Source: Mycobacterium ahvazicum
Lineage (GTDB): Bacteria > Actinomycetota > Actinomycetes > Mycobacteriales > Mycobacteriaceae
Reading direction: 5' to 3'
DNA length: 64,000 nt
NCBI RefSeq assembly: GCF_900176255.2
Contig: NZ_FXEG02000002.1
Span: 620,001-684,000, forward strand
A program made the position numbers and the translations under genes. Numbering within the stretch: position 1 is the first letter of the stretch; each line of letters opens with the position of its first letter. A model generated the notes under the pieces. The model did no database searches. It saw nothing but the letters and a program-made list of their open reading frames with translations, and was not told where the DNA came from. Positions 8,471-18,240 of this stretch are shown one piece after another.

Positions 8471-11400
8471 GTGGGTTTCAGCAATGAGCCGCGGAGTTGG
8501 GCGGAACTCGAGCGGCTGCTCGACGGCAAGCCGCGCCATGCCGGCGCGCCCACCCCATCCGGGCCGGCGCAAGAGGCCCCCTTCTCGCACAAGCGTCCGG
8601 CCTATCGACCACCGGACGGGGGCCGCACGGCCCGCTCGTCGGTCGCTCATTCCGTTTCGTATGCCGAGCTGCACGCGCATTCGGCATACAGCTTTCTGGA
8701 CGGCGCCAGCACGCCCGAGGAGTTGGTCGAGGAGGCCGCCCGGCTGGATCTGCGGGCACTGGCGCTGACCGACCACAACGGTCTGTACGGGGCGGTGCGG
8801 TTCGCCGAGGCCGCCGCCGAACTCGACATACGAACCGTGTTCGGTGCCGAGCTGTCGCTGGGATCTTCGTCCGTATCGCAGGCTCGTACCGAGAACCCGG
8901 ATCCACCCGGCCCGCACCTGCTGGTGCTGGCCCGCGGGCCGGAGGGGTACCGGCGGCTGTCGCGGCAGCTGGCCGCGGCGCATCTGGCCGGTGGCGAGAA
9001 GGGCAAGCTGCGCTTCGACATCGACACGTTGACCGAAGCCGCGGGCGGGCATTGGCACATCCTGACAGGATGCCGTAAAGGCCATGTCCGCCAAGCGCTT
9101 TCCGATGGCGGGCCGGACGCCGCGGCGGCGGCGCTGGCCGACCTGGTGGACCGCTTCGGCGCGGGCCGGGTCAGCATCGAGTTGACCCATCACGGCCAGC
9201 CGCTCGACGACGAGCGCAACGCGACACTGGCGGAGCTGGCGCCGCGGTTCGGGGTCGGCGTCGTCGCGACCACCGGAGCACATTTCGCCCACCCCTCGCG
9301 GCGGCGGCTGGCCATGGCAATGGGCGCGATCCGGGCCCGGCAGTCACTGGAATCGGCCGCCGGATGGCTGGCCCCGCTGGGTGGTTCACACCTGCGGTCC
9401 GGCGAGGAGATGGCCCGGCTGTTCGCGCAGCGGCCCGAGGTGGTGACCGCCGCGGCCGAACTCGGCGAGCAGTGCGCGTTCGGGCTGGCGTTGATCGCGC
9501 CTCAGCTGCCGCCGTTCGACGTGCCGAACGGGCACACCGAGGACAGCTGGCTGCGGCAGTTGGTGATGGCGGGTGCACGCGACCGCTACGGGCTCCCCGA
9601 GAGTGCGCCGCGCGCGTACGCCCAGATCGAGCATGAGCTGAAAGTCATTGCCCAACTGAGTTTTCCGGGTTATTTCCTGGTGGTGCACGATATAGCCCGG
9701 TTCTGCCGGTGCAACAACATCCTGTGCCAGGGCAGGGGATCGGCGGCCAACTCCGCGGTCTGTTACGCCCTGGGTGTGACCGCGGTCGATCCGGTGGTCA
9801 ACGAATTGTTGTTCGAGCGCTTCCTGTCGCCGGCCCGTGACGGGCCACCCGACATCGACATGGACATCGAGTCGGATCAGCGCGAAAAGGTCATCCAGTA
9901 CGTCTACGACAAATACGGCCGCGACTATGCCGCCCAAGTCGCCAACGTCATCACTTACCGAAGCAAGATCGCGGTGCGCGACATGGCGCGCGCCCTGGGC
10001 TACTCGCAGGGGCAGCAGGACGCCTGGAGCAAGCAGATCAATCACTGGAACGGGCTGGCCGACGCTGCGGACGTCGAGGGCATCCCGGAACAGGTGATCG
10101 ACCTGGCCACCCAGATCCGGAACCTGCCGCGGCACATGGGCATTCACTCCGGCGGCATGGTGATCTGCGACCGTCCGATCGCCGACGTGTGCCCGGTGGA
10201 GTGGGCGCGGATGGAAAATCGCAGCGTCCTGCAATGGGACAAGGACGACTGTGCGGCCATCGGTTTGGTGAAGTTCGACCTACTCGGTCTGGGCATGCTC
10301 TCGGCGCTGCACTACGCGAAAGACCTGGTGGCCGAACACAAAGGCATCGAGGTCGACCTGGCCCGCCTCGACCTCTCCGAGCCGGCGGTGTACGAGATGC
10401 TGCAGCGCGCCGATTCCGTCGGGGTGTTCCAGGTGGAGTCGCGGGCACAGATGGCCACCCTGCCCAGGCTGCGGCCGCGGATCTTCTACGACCTCGTGGT
10501 CGAGGTCGCACTGATCCGGCCCGGGCCCATCCAGGGCGGGTCGGTGCACCCCTACATCCGGCGGCGCAACGGCATCGACCCGGTGGTCTACGATCATCCG
10601 TCCATGGAGCCGGCGCTGCGAAAGACGCTGGGAGTGCCGCTTTTCCAGGAACAGCTGATGCAGCTCGCGGTCGATTGCGCCGGCTTCTCGGCCGCCGAGG
10701 CCGATCAGTTGCGCCGCGCCATGGGGTCCAAGCGTTCGACCGAGCGGATGCAACGGCTGCGCGGCAGGTTCTACGAGGGCATGCGCGCATTGCATGGCGC
10801 CACCGACGAGGTGATCGACCGGACCTACGAAAAGCTGGAAGCGTTCGCCAATTTCGGCTTTCCGGAAAGTCATGCGCTGTCCTTCGCGTCGCTGGTGTTC
10901 TACTCGTCGTGGTTCAAGCTGCACCACCCGGCCGCGTTCTGCGCCGCGCTGCTGCGTGCCCAGCCGATGGGGTTCTATTCACCGCAGTCGCTGGTGGCCG
11001 ATGCGCGCCGGCACGGCGTGCTGGTGCACGGCCCGGACGTCAACGCCAGCCTGGCGCACGCCACTCTCGAGAACGCCGGCACCGAGGTCCGCCTCGGGCT
11101 GGGTGCGGTCCGCCATATCGGCGACGACCTCGCCGAGCAATTGGTCGAAGAGCGAAAAGTCAACGGCGCGTTCGTATCTCTGCTTGACCTGACCACCCGG
11201 TTGCGGCTCTCGGTGCCGCAGACCGAAGCGCTGGCCACGGCCGGGGCGCTGGGCTGCTTCGGGACATCGCGGCGCGAGGCGTTGTGGGCGGCCGGAGCCG
11301 CTGCCACCCAACGGCCGGACCGGTTGCCCGGCGTGGGCTCGTCGTCACACATCCCGGCGCTGCCCGGAATGAGCGAGCTGGAACTGGCCGCCGCCGACGT

Positions 11401-11782
11401 GTGGGCCACCGGCGTCTCCCCGGACAGCTACCCGACCCAGTTCTTGCGGGCCGACCTGAACGCGATGGGGGTGGTGCCCGCCGAAGAGCTGCTCGAGGTG
11501 CCCGACGGCGACCGCGTGCTGATCGCCGGTGCGGTCACCCATCGGCAGCGCCCCGCCACGGCGCAGGGGGTGACGTTCATCAACCTCGAGGACGAGACCG
11601 GGATGGTCAACGTGCTCTGCACGCCGGGGGTGTGGGCGCGACACCGCAAGCTCGCGAACACGGCACCAGCGCTGCTGGTCCGCGGTCAGGTCCAAAATGC
11701 CAGCGGCGCAGTCACGGTCGTGGCCGAGCGGTTGGGCCGCATCACCCTGGCCGTCGGCTCCAAGTCGCGCGACTTCCGCTAG
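8471..11782 (+). CDS. dnaE2: Error-prone DNA polymerase III alpha subunit DnaE2
   Basis: DnaE2 is the translesion polymerase of the mycobacterial mutasome. It acts with ImuA'/ImuB and the beta clamp in SOS-dependent mutagenesis. The 1103-residue protein starts with a PHP domain (AELHAHSAYSFLDGAS), followed by the C-family polymerase core with the catalytic Asp cluster PDIDMD at 460-465, a helix-hairpin-helix region, and a C-terminal OB-fold (VTFINLEDETGMVNV). It closely follows Rv3370c throughout. The start is the GTG at 8471, directly behind the SOS promoter. imuA'/imuB are not in this window. Confidence 0.97.
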   Translation: MGFSNEPRSWAELERLLDGKPRHAGAPTPSGPAQEAPFSHKRPAYRPPDGGRTARSSVAHSVSYAELHAHSAYSFLDGASTPEELVEEAARLDLRALALTDHNGLYGAVRFAEAAAELDIRTVFGAELSLGSSSVSQARTENPDPPGPHLLVLARGPEGYRRLSRQLAAAHLAGGEKGKLRFDIDTLTEAAGGHWHILTGCRKGHVRQALSDGGPDAAAAALADLVDRFGAGRVSIELTHHGQPLDDERNATLAELAPRFGVGVVATTGAHFAHPSRRRLAMAMGAIRARQSLESAAGWLAPLGGSHLRSGEEMARLFAQRPEVVTAAAELGEQCAFGLALIAPQLPPFDVPNGHTEDSWLRQLVMAGARDRYGLPESAPRAYAQIEHELKVIAQLSFPGYFLVVHDIARFCRCNNILCQGRGSAANSAVCYALGVTAVDPVVNELLFERFLSPARDGPPDIDMDIESDQREKVIQYVYDKYGRDYAAQVANVITYRSKIAVRDMARALGYSQGQQDAWSKQINHWNGLADAADVEGIPEQVIDLATQIRNLPRHMGIHSGGMVICDRPIADVCPVEWARMENRSVLQWDKDDCAAIGLVKFDLLGLGMLSALHYAKDLVAEHKGIEVDLARLDLSEPAVYEMLQRADSVGVFQVESRAQMATLPRLRPRIFYDLVVEVALIRPGPIQGGSVHPYIRRRNGIDPVVYDHPSMEPALRKTLGVPLFQEQLMQLAVDCAGFSAAEADQLRRAMGSKRSTERMQRLRGRFYEGMRALHGATDEVIDRTYEKLEAFANFGFPESHALSFASLVFYSSWFKLHHPAAFCAALLRAQPMGFYSPQSLVADARRHGVLVHGPDVNASLAHATLENAGTEVRLGLGAVRHIGDDLAEQLVEERKVNGAFVSLLDLTTRLRLSVPQTEALATAGALGCFGTSRREALWAAGAAATQRPDRLPGVGSSSHIPALPGMSELELAAADVWATGVSPDSYPTQFLRADLNAMGVVPAEELLEVPDGDRVLIAGAVTHRQRPATAQGVTFINLEDETGMVNVLCTPGVWARHRKLANTAPALLVRGQVQNASGAVTVVAERLGRITLAVGSKSRDFR

Positions 11783-11990
11783 AAATCCCGCGACCCGCAG
11801 AGACCCCGACCATTGCATCGACCGCTTGAACCGCCGCGAAATTTTCGCCGTGGTTGCACATTCGGCGAGGCCCAATCGAGCTCTAGCCGCTTTGCGCGGA
11901 AAGGCACCTAGCAAATCCGCCGCGTCGTAAGCTATTCGAAAAGATCGCTTGGAATCGGCTGTGTTGATTCAATGGTCAAGGGAGTCGACA

Positions 11991-12332
11991 ATGAAATTCA
12001 AGCTCGTTCGCCGCGGCGCCGCGATATTGGGTTGCGCTGCGGCGCTTGTTCTTTCTCCCGCCGTGGCCAGCGCCGATCCGCCCGACCCGCACCAGCCGGA
12101 CATGACGAAGGGCTTTTGTCCGGGTGGTCGATGGGGTTACGGCAATTTGGCCGTGTGCGACGGCGAGAAGTATCCCGACGGGTCGTTCTGGCACCAGTGG
12201 ATGAAAACCTGGATAGTCGGCCCGCAATTTTATTACGACTGCGTCGGCGGCGACGAACCCCTTCCGGGGCCGCCCCCGCCGGGTGGCTGCGGCGGCGCGA
12301 TTCCGCCCGACGGACCGCCTCCTCCGCCCTAG
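11991..12332 (+). CDS. Small secreted protein with proline/glycine tail
   Basis: This 113-residue protein has a clear Sec signal peptide (basic MKFKLVRR, then a hydrophobic stretch, with likely cleavage after ASA before DPPDPHQP). The mature part has four cysteines (GFCPGG, AVCDG, YDCVGG, GGCGG), probably two disulfides, and ends in a Pro/Gly tail with PPPPP. I recognise it only as a conserved mycobacterial exported protein of unknown function. The ATG at 11991 has AAGGGAG eight bases upstream. The 208-nt gap after dnaE2 contains a small perfect inverted repeat (GCGAAA-T-TTTCGC, 11836-11848) but no other gene. Confidence 0.8.
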   Translation: MKFKLVRRGAAILGCAAALVLSPAVASADPPDPHQPDMTKGFCPGGRWGYGNLAVCDGEKYPDGSFWHQWMKTWIVGPQFYYDCVGGDEPLPGPPPPGGCGGAIPPDGPPPPP

Positions 12333-12343
12333 CGACCCCGGGC

Positions 12344-12757
12344 TCAGCCCGTCGGCGTCGTCCACACCTTCGTCGGCGTGATCCTCAGTCGCGTGCTGAA
12401 CGCATCCATCGATATGCCCTCGGTCTCCAACTGCTCCGCGGCCGCGCTGTACTTGGCCCAGTAGGGCTCGTCGTCTCGACAATTCACGTCGACCGCATCG
12501 ACCCTCGCGCTTCCCCCGATCACGATGATGCCGCCGCCGTTGCCGTCGGAATCCAGGTTCAGGCTCACCTGCGGGTGCGCCTCGATGTGCCGGACCTTGC
12601 CGGCCTGCGGCATCGAGTACACCGTCAGCTCCGCGCCGTCGAAGTAGAACCAGATCAGCCGGGGAACCGGCTGACCCGATTTGGCGACGGTCGTCAGCCA
12701 GCCAAAGTTGTCGGATGTCAGCCTGCTGGAAACTTCTTGTGTCAGTTCGACGCTCAT
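12344..12757 (-). CDS. PPOX-class split-barrel flavin/F420-binding protein (Rv3369-like)
   Basis: This 137-residue protein of the pyridoxamine-phosphate-oxidase-like split beta-barrel fold has the LTSDNFGWLTTVAKSGQPVP opening and a C-terminal tryptophan motif typical of Rv3369 and TIGR03667-type proteins. Such proteins bind FMN or F420; the substrate is unknown. The start is taken as the ATG at 12757 because a TACATT -10 box ends seven bases upstream, implying a leaderless message. A GTG at 12778 would add seven residues and leave only 2 nt to the divergent nitroreductase gene. The pairing with the nitroreductase mirrors Rv3369/Rv3368c. Confidence 0.88.
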   Translation of the reverse strand: MSVELTQEVSSRLTSDNFGWLTTVAKSGQPVPRLIWFYFDGAELTVYSMPQAGKVRHIEAHPQVSLNLDSDGNGGGIIVIGGSARVDAVDVNCRDDEPYWAKYSAAAEQLETEGISMDAFSTRLRITPTKVWTTPTG

Positions 12758-12764
12758 GAAACCG

Positions 12765-12774
12765 AATGTAGCCT
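12765..12774. promoter_or_regulatory. Overlapping divergent -10 boxes for two leaderless genes
   Basis: On the plus strand TAGCCT (12769-12774) ends six bases before the nitroreductase ATG. On the minus strand TACATT (12770-12765) ends seven bases before the PPOX ATG. The two elements share the TA at 12769-12770, so polymerase at one should exclude the other. Inferred from sequence only. Confidence 0.5.
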
Positions 12775-12780
12775 CCACCT

Positions 12781-13425
12781 ATGACCCTCAACCTGTCCGT
12801 CGACGAACTTCTCACCACCACCCGCTCGGTACGCAAGCGCCTCGACTTCGACAAGCCGGTGTCTCGCGAGGTCCTGATGGAATGCCTCGAGCTGGCGTTG
12901 CAGGCGCCCACCGGATCCAACTCGCAGGGGTGGCAGTGGGTGTTCGTCGAGGACGCCGAGAAGAAGAAGGCGATCGGCGAGATCTACCTGTCGCACGCCC
13001 AGCCCTACCTGTCCGCGCCGAAGCCCGATTACGGCGAGGGTGACACCCGCAACGAGCGGATGCCCAAGGTCGTGGACTCGGCGATGTATCTCGCCGAGCA
13101 CATCCACGAGGCGCCGGTGCTGATGATCCCGTGCATCGCCGGCCGCGAAGACAAGTCGCCACTGGGCGGCGTCTCGTTCTGGGCGTCGCTGTTCCCGGCG
13201 GTATGGAGCTTCTGCCTGGCGCTGCGCTCCCGCGGGCTGGGCTCCTGTTGGACGACGCTGCACCTGCTCGGCGACGGCGAGCGCAAGGCCGCCGAGGTGC
13301 TCGGCATCCCGTACGAGAAGTTCAGCCAGGGTGGGCTGTTCCCGATCGCCTACACCAAAGGCACCGACTTTCGCCCGGCCAAGCGGCTGCCGGCCGAGAC
13401 CTTGACGCACTGGAACACCTGGTAG
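12781..13425 (+). CDS. Nitroreductase-family FMN oxidoreductase (Rv3368c-like)
   Basis: The 214-residue protein has the nitroreductase alpha+beta fold with the FMN-phosphate region TTTRSVRKRLDF near the N-terminus, APTGSNSQGWQWVFV and the C-terminal GGLFPIAYT. It has the same length as Rv3368c. The family reduces nitro, quinone or enone substrates using NAD(P)H as dimers with FMN; the physiological substrate is unknown. The ATG at 12781 appears leaderless, as no Shine-Dalgarno is present and a TAGCCT -10 lies six bases away. The stop adjoins the stop of the convergent YCII protein. Confidence 0.92.
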   Translation: MTLNLSVDELLTTTRSVRKRLDFDKPVSREVLMECLELALQAPTGSNSQGWQWVFVEDAEKKKAIGEIYLSHAQPYLSAPKPDYGEGDTRNERMPKVVDSAMYLAEHIHEAPVLMIPCIAGREDKSPLGGVSFWASLFPAVWSFCLALRSRGLGSCWTTLHLLGDGERKAAEVLGIPYEKFSQGGLFPIAYTKGTDFRPAKRLPAETLTHWNTW

Positions 13426-13752
13426 TCAGGGCTGCAGCGGCCAGACCTCGACGACCCCGTACGCCATTGCGCACGGGGTCTGGCTCACCCGCTCGATCGC
13501 CGCGTCGAGATCGTCGGCCTCGATCACCGCGAACCCCGCGATCGGCAATGCCGATCGCAGGAATGCGCCCGGTTCGACCCCCACGCCCGCGCCGTCGTGA
13601 TTGCGGACCTGGACGGGCTCGCCGGCGCGGCCGATCAGCGCTCCGGACGCACCGAGTTCGTCATCGCGGGTGTGCGCGGCCCGTCGACGGTCGTCACTCA
13701 ATTGGCGGTATCCGGCCTCGTTGCCGTATCCGATCGTGATGAAGGTAGGCAT
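13426..13752 (-). CDS. YCII/DGPF-related small protein
   Basis: This 108-residue protein resembles the YCII-like (DGPF) ferredoxin-fold family: an N-terminal beta strand (MPTFITIGYGNEAGYR), a central loop, and a C-terminal half with the EADDLDAAIERVSQTP helix and a VVEVWPL strand. Family members are often found near ECF sigma factors, but none is present here. No catalytic assignment is possible. The stop is immediately next to the nitroreductase stop. H37Rv has PE_PGRS51 (Rv3367) at the equivalent place, so this gene marks a difference at the site. Confidence 0.78.
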   Translation of the reverse strand: MPTFITIGYGNEAGYRQLSDDRRRAAHTRDDELGASGALIGRAGEPVQVRNHDGAGVGVEPGAFLRSALPIAGFAVIEADDLDAAIERVSQTPCAMAYGVVEVWPLQP

Positions 13753-13788
13753 ATCAAGGCTGACTAGCGTCCGGCCCCGGACTCACCG

Positions 13789-14253
13789 CTACACCGCGCC
13801 GGGATAGCCGTGCTGGCGCCAGGCCTCGTAGATCGCTATCGCCGCGGCATTGGCCAGGTTCAGCGACCGCCGGCCGGCCAGCATCGGGATACGTACCTGG
13901 CCGGTGACGTGGCTGTCGGCCAGCGTCGCCGCGTCCAGCCCGTCCGGTTCCGGACCGAACATCAGCACGTCGCCGGGCCGGTAGGCGACGTCGGCGTAGG
14001 ACGTCGACGCGTGCGCGGTGAACGCGAACACTCGCGCCGGCGTCAGCACCTCCCATGCGGCCTGCAGCGTCGCGTGCACGGTGACCGATGCCAGGTCGTG
14101 GTAGTCCAATCCGGCCCGGCGCACCTTCGATTCGGACAGGTCGAAGCCCATCGGCTCAACCAGATGCAATTCGGCGCCGGTGGCCGCGGCCGTCCGGATG
14201 GCGTTGCCTGTGTTAGGTGCGATGCGCGGCGAGTAGAACAGCAGCCGGAACAC
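13789..14253 (-). CDS. trmL: SpoU/TrmL-family tRNA (cytidine/uridine-2'-O)-methyltransferase
   Basis: This 154-residue SPOUT-class methyltransferase transfers methyl from SAM to a ribose 2'-O, most likely at the tRNA wobble position (TrmL). The opening (FRLLFYSPRIAPNTGNAIR) and the knot motifs (VLMFGPEPDGL, IPMLAGRRSLNLANAAAIA) are intact. Its length and sequence match Rv3366. The GTG at 14251-14253 is chosen because translation from here gives exactly the family N-terminus; the longer upstream frame is unrelated and overlaps the divergent gene. Confidence 0.92.
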   Translation of the reverse strand: MFRLLFYSPRIAPNTGNAIRTAAATGAELHLVEPMGFDLSESKVRRAGLDYHDLASVTVHATLQAAWEVLTPARVFAFTAHASTSYADVAYRPGDVLMFGPEPDGLDAATLADSHVTGQVRIPMLAGRRSLNLANAAAIAIYEAWRQHGYPGAV

Positions 14254-14284
14254 ACCGCCATCTTCACACGGCGATAATTGCGGC

Positions 14285-14890
14285 ATGGTCGAGCAGAGCA
14301 TCTGGATGCGCAAGGTTGCGGCCGATCCGGGACACTCGGACTGGTACATCGAGCGGTTCCGTTCCATGGCCCGCGACGGCAAGGATCTGGTCGGCGAGGC
14401 CCGCATGATCGACGCCATGGTGCCCCGCGGCGCTCGCATCCTCGACGCCGGCTGCGGCCCCGGACGGGTGGGGGGCTATCTGGCCACGGTCGGTCATCGG
14501 GTCGTCGGCGTCGACGTTGACCCGGCGCTGATCGCCGCGGCCGCGCAGGACTATCCCGGCCCGCAGTGGCTGGTCGGCGATCTCGCCGAGCTGGACTTGC
14601 CGGCGCGCGGCGTCGCCGAACCTTTCGACGTGATCGTGTCCGCCGGCAACGTGATGGCGTTCCTCGCGCCGAGTACTCGCGGGCAGGTGCTGCAGCGGCT
14701 CCGCGCTCACCTCGCCGACGACGGTCGAGCGGTGATCGGATTCGGCGCCGGGCGCGACTACGAGTTCGCCGATTTTCTTCAGCACGCGGCGGCCGCCGGG
14801 TTCGCTCCCGACGTGCTGCTGTCCACCTGGGATCTGCGACCGTTCACGGACGACTCCGACTTCCTCGTCGCGATCCTGCGGGCCGCGTAG
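14285..14890 (+). CDS. Class I SAM-dependent methyltransferase
   Basis: The 201-residue Rossmann methyltransferase has motif I DAGCGPGRVGGYL, the acidic end of strand 2 (GVDVDPALI) and the motif-IV region DVIVSAGNVMAFL. The substrate is unknown. A GATAAT-like -10 (14273-14278) ends six bases before the ATG with no Shine-Dalgarno, so a leaderless mRNA is likely. It is divergent from the trmL-like gene and lies 127 nt upstream of the conservon-type operon on the same strand. Confidence 0.88.
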   Translation: MVEQSIWMRKVAADPGHSDWYIERFRSMARDGKDLVGEARMIDAMVPRGARILDAGCGPGRVGGYLATVGHRVVGVDVDPALIAAAAQDYPGPQWLVGDLAELDLPARGVAEPFDVIVSAGNVMAFLAPSTRGQVLQRLRAHLADDGRAVIGFGAGRDYEFADFLQHAAAAGFAPDVLLSTWDLRPFTDDSDFLVAILRAA

Positions 14891-15017
14891 GCCCTGGCTA
14901 TCTGCTCAGTAACGATTCTGGTGAGCCGGGCCGCGGGCTGTCATACTCGTCGAATTGCCACGCGTTTACCGCTCGCGCGTCTTGGCGCGGGGGGAGCGGA
15001 ATAAAAGCAGGAAGTTC

Positions 15018-15074
15018 ATGAGCCTCTCGTTTCTTTCGATGCGCAGTGTCGGCGCAGCGGCCGGTACCACATGA
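15018..15074 (+). CDS. Upstream ORF of the sensor-kinase operon (18 codons)
   Basis: An ATG at 15018 with AGGAAG seven bases upstream opens an 18-residue frame ([18 protein letters not shown]). It stops with a TGA that overlaps the kinase ATG as ATGA (15071-15074). The kinase gene lacks a ribosome binding site of its own, so ribosomes could reach it by termination-reinitiation after translating this peptide. No similarity to any known leader peptide is recognised. The frame and overlap are seen directly; the coupling role is inferred. Confidence 0.5.
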   Translation: MSLSFLSMRSVGAAAGTT

Positions 15075-17836
15075 CGATGTTCAACCGCCCGGCCAGTTCG
15101 GCCGATCCGGCACCCACCGAGTTGGTTCAGGCCAAGGCGCACGCGGCGGCCCCGGCGAAACGTCCGCCGGCCTGGTCGCCGAGCAACTGGCCGGTCGGGT
15201 GGAAGGTGCTGGCGATTGTGCTGGTCCCGCTCACTCTGGCGGCGATTTTCGGCGGGCTGCGCGTCAACACAGCCATGTCGAGCTCCAGCGGCCTGCGATT
15301 GGCCGCCGCGCGCGCCGACGTGCTGCCGGCACTCACCAAATACATGTCGGCACTGGACGTCGCGCTGTTGGCGAACTCCACCGGGCGCGACGTCGAGGGC
15401 GCGAAGAAGAACTATGACGCCCGCAAGGGTGAGCTGCAGACCCGGTTGGCGGACACCGACGTCACTCCCGATGTCCGCACGGGAGTCGGCACGCTGCTGG
15501 GCGGCGGTCAGTCGCTGCTGGACAAGGTGACCGACAACAGCATCGGGGTGCGCGACCGGGTGACCACCTATGCGCCGCTGCTGTTGACGGCCGAGGACGT
15601 CATCAACGCGTCGGTGCAGGTGGACGACGAGCAGATCCGGGCGCAGGCACAGGGTTTGAGCCGGGCGGTCGGGGCCCGCGGCCAGATGACGATGCAGGAG
15701 ATTCTGGTGACCCGCGGCGCCGACCTGCCCGAGCCGCAGTTGCGCACCTCGATGATCACCCTGGCCGGCACCGAGCCGTCCACGCTGTTCGGGATGAGCC
15801 AGGTGCTCGGTGTCGGCTCGCAGGAAGCCAAGACGCTGCAGCAGCAGATGGTGACCCGGATGGCGATCATGTCCGATCCGGCGGCCGTGCTCGTCGACAA
15901 CCCGGACCTGTTGCGCTCCATCCAGACCACCGACGCCATCGCCGAGCAGGTCGTCACCGACGCCACCGCGTCGGTGACCAAGTCGGTGCACACCCAGGCC
16001 GACGATCGGCGCAACTCCGCGATCGTCGACGGCGTCGTGGTGCTGGCCGCCATCGTGATCGCACTGCTCATCGTGTTGCTGATGGCGCGCGCGCTGGTGG
16101 TGCCGCTGCGGGTGTTGCGCGACGGCGCGCTCAAGGTCGCCCACACCGACCTGGAGGAGGAGATCGCCCGGGTCAAAGCCGGTGAGGCCGAACCGATTCC
16201 GGCGCCGCTGCCGGTATCCACCACCGAGGAGATCGGCCAGGTCGCGCACGCGGTGGACGAGCTGCACACCCAGGCGCTACTGCTGGCCGGTGACGAGGCG
16301 CGGTTGCGACTGCTGGTCAACGACATGTTCGAGACGATGTCGCGGCGCAGCCGCTCGCTGGTCGACCAGCAGCTGTCGCTGATCGACCGACTGGAGCGCA
16401 ACGAAGAGGATCCCGAGCGCCTGGACAGCCTGTTCCGGCTGGATCACCTGGCCGCGCGGCTGCGCCGCAACAGCGCGAACCTGCTGGTGCTCGCCGGTGC
16501 GCAGCTGGCCCGCGACCAGCGCGAGCCGGTTCCGCTGTCGACGGTGATCAATGCGGCCGTCTCCGAGGTGGAGGACTATCGGCGGGTCGAGCTGGGCGAG
16601 CTGCCCGACTGCATGCTGGTCGGCGCGGCCGCCGGCGGCGCGATCCATCTGTTCGCCGAGCTGATCGACAACGCCCTGCGCTACTCGCCGCCGTCGACGC
16701 ACGTCCGGATCTACGGGGCCCGCGGCGGCCTGGATCCTCAAGGCGGCGTGGTGTTGCGGATCGCCGACTCCGGCTTGGGCATGAACGATTCCGATCGCCG
16801 GATGGCCAACATGCGCCTGCAGGCCGGCGGCGAGGCCACGCCCGACCCGGTTCCAGAGAATGCCCGCCACATGGGACTTTTCGTGGTGGGGCGGATCGCC
16901 GCGCGGCACGGTATCCGGGTCGGGCTGCGGGGTCCGGCGACCGGGGAGGCGGGCACCGGCACGACCGCCGAGGTCTACCTGCCACCGGCGGTGCTGGAGG
17001 GCTTCGCCGGCGGCCCGGCCGAAATCTCGGTGGAGCCGCGGGAACGGATCCGGGCGGTCTCGTCGCCGAGCGCCAAGCTGGCCAGCGGATCGCCGGACGC
17101 CGGCAACGCCGCGACGCGTCCGCGCCCCGTCGCGGCCACCCCCGCCAGCGGCGAGGCGCCACCGATCTCGTTGCTGCCCCGCCGCAGCCCCGGTTCCAGC
17201 GGCATCACCGACGTGCCCGCCGCACCCGCCGCCCAGCCGCCGCTGCCCAAGCGCCGCCGGGAACTGGCCACTGCGTGGTGGGAGAACGAGAACCAGCCAC
17301 GCCCCACGCCGCCGGCCCCGCAACCGACGCCCAAGCCGACGCCCAAGCCGACCCCGAAGCCGGCCCCGGCGGTATCGGACACCTCGGCGTTCTTCGCCGC
17401 GCGGTCGCGCGGGACCGGCACCCCGCCACCTGCCCGGGCCCCTAGGCCGAGCCCTCCCGCGGCCGGCCCGTCCAAGGACGACGTGATCTATCGGCGGATG
17501 CTCTCGGAGATGATGGGTGACCCGCACGACCTGGTCAACAGCCCCGACCTGGACTGGCAGTCGGTGTGGGACCGCGGCTGGTCGCTGGCCGCCGAGGCCG
17601 ACGACAGGCCCGTCGAACAGCGCACCGCCGACCACGGCCTGCCGGTGCGTACGCCCGGAGCCCGACTGGTGCCCGGCGCGGCCGACGCCGACGATTCCCT
17701 CGTACCATCGAACGGCGGGCTGCACGCGGCCCGCGACCCCGAGGCGGTTCGCGCCTCGTTCAGCAACCACTTCGGCGGCGTGCGCAGCGGACGGTCACAC
17801 GCCCGCCACTCGAGTCAAGGACCCGATGAGGAATGA
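15071..17836 (+). CDS. NIT-domain sensor histidine kinase of a conservon-type operon (Rv3365c-like)
   Basis: This 921-residue membrane sensor has TM1 at about 42-65, an extracytoplasmic all-helical NIT-type sensor region at about 70-310, TM2 at about 318-341, and HAMP. A kinase core follows with His459 in [16 protein letters not shown] and an HATPase domain ([41 protein letters not shown]). The long C-terminal tail is disordered and proline-rich with [12 protein letters not shown]. This is the CvnA-type kinase of actinobacterial conservons. The ATG overlaps the upstream ORF, and its own stop overlaps the roadblock gene as ATGA. No response regulator follows, which is normal for conservons. 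Confidence 0.93.
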   Translation: MTMFNRPASSADPAPTELVQAKAHAAAPAKRPPAWSPSNWPVGWKVLAIVLVPLTLAAIFGGLRVNTAMSSSSGLRLAAARADVLPALTKYMSALDVALLANSTGRDVEGAKKNYDARKGELQTRLADTDVTPDVRTGVGTLLGGGQSLLDKVTDNSIGVRDRVTTYAPLLLTAEDVINASVQVDDEQIRAQAQGLSRAVGARGQMTMQEILVTRGADLPEPQLRTSMITLAGTEPSTLFGMSQVLGVGSQEAKTLQQQMVTRMAIMSDPAAVLVDNPDLLRSIQTTDAIAEQVVTDATASVTKSVHTQADDRRNSAIVDGVVVLAAIVIALLIVLLMARALVVPLRVLRDGALKVAHTDLEEEIARVKAGEAEPIPAPLPVSTTEEIGQVAHAVDELHTQALLLAGDEARLRLLVNDMFETMSRRSRSLVDQQLSLIDRLERNEEDPERLDSLFRLDHLAARLRRNSANLLVLAGAQLARDQREPVPLSTVINAAVSEVEDYRRVELGELPDCMLVGAAAGGAIHLFAELIDNALRYSPPSTHVRIYGARGGLDPQGGVVLRIADSGLGMNDSDRRMANMRLQAGGEATPDPVPENARHMGLFVVGRIAARHGIRVGLRGPATGEAGTGTTAEVYLPPAVLEGFAGGPAEISVEPRERIRAVSSPSAKLASGSPDAGNAATRPRPVAATPASGEAPPISLLPRRSPGSSGITDVPAAPAAQPPLPKRRRELATAWWENENQPRPTPPAPQPTPKPTPKPTPKPAPAVSDTSAFFAARSRGTGTPPPARAPRPSPPAAGPSKDDVIYRRMLSEMMGDPHDLVNSPDLDWQSVWDRGWSLAAEADDRPVEQRTADHGLPVRTPGARLVPGAADADDSLVPSNGGLHAARDPEAVRASFSNHFGGVRSGRSHARHSSQGPDEE

Positions 17837-18234
17837 CGTCTGCAGGCAGCTCACTGGACTGGCTGGTGACGCAGTTCGCCCGCGAGGTCCCCGGGGTGGC
17901 GCATGCGCTGCTGGTGTCCGTCGACGGTCTGCCCATCGCCGCCAGCGAACTGCTGCCCCGCGAACGAGCCGACCAATTGGCCGCGGTGGCCTCCGGGCTG
18001 GCCAGTCTCGCGACCGGTGCCGCGCAGCTGTTTGACGGCGGTCAGGTGCTGCAGTCGGTGGTCGAGATGCAGAACGGCTACTTGTTGTTGATGCGCGTCG
18101 GGGATGGGTCACACCTGGCGACGCTGGCCGAGACGTCGTGCGATATCGGTCAAATCGGATACGAGATGGCGATCCTTGTCGAACGGGTGGGCGGCGTCGT
18201 GCAGTCCACCCGCCGTTCCGCTAGGCATTCGTGA
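17833..18234 (+). CDS. Roadblock/LC7 protein (CvnB type, Rv3364c-like)
   Basis: The 133-residue roadblock/LC7 fold protein ([41 protein letters not shown]) is a predicted regulator or scaffold for the small GTPase encoded two genes later. Its ATG overlaps the kinase TGA by ATGA, giving strict coupling. Conservon roadblock proteins are thought to act like MglB, as GTPase modulators. It has no signal peptide and is cytosolic. Confidence 0.92.
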   Translation: MTSAGSSLDWLVTQFAREVPGVAHALLVSVDGLPIAASELLPRERADQLAAVASGLASLATGAAQLFDGGQVLQSVVEMQNGYLLLMRVGDGSHLATLAETSCDIGQIGYEMAILVERVGGVVQSTRRSARHS

Positions 18235-18240
18235 GCCGCG

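Noticed and set aside
13754..14056. Frameshifted duplicate of the SpoU/TrmL gene
   Set aside because: It is only an alternate reading frame of the intact gene at 13789-14253.
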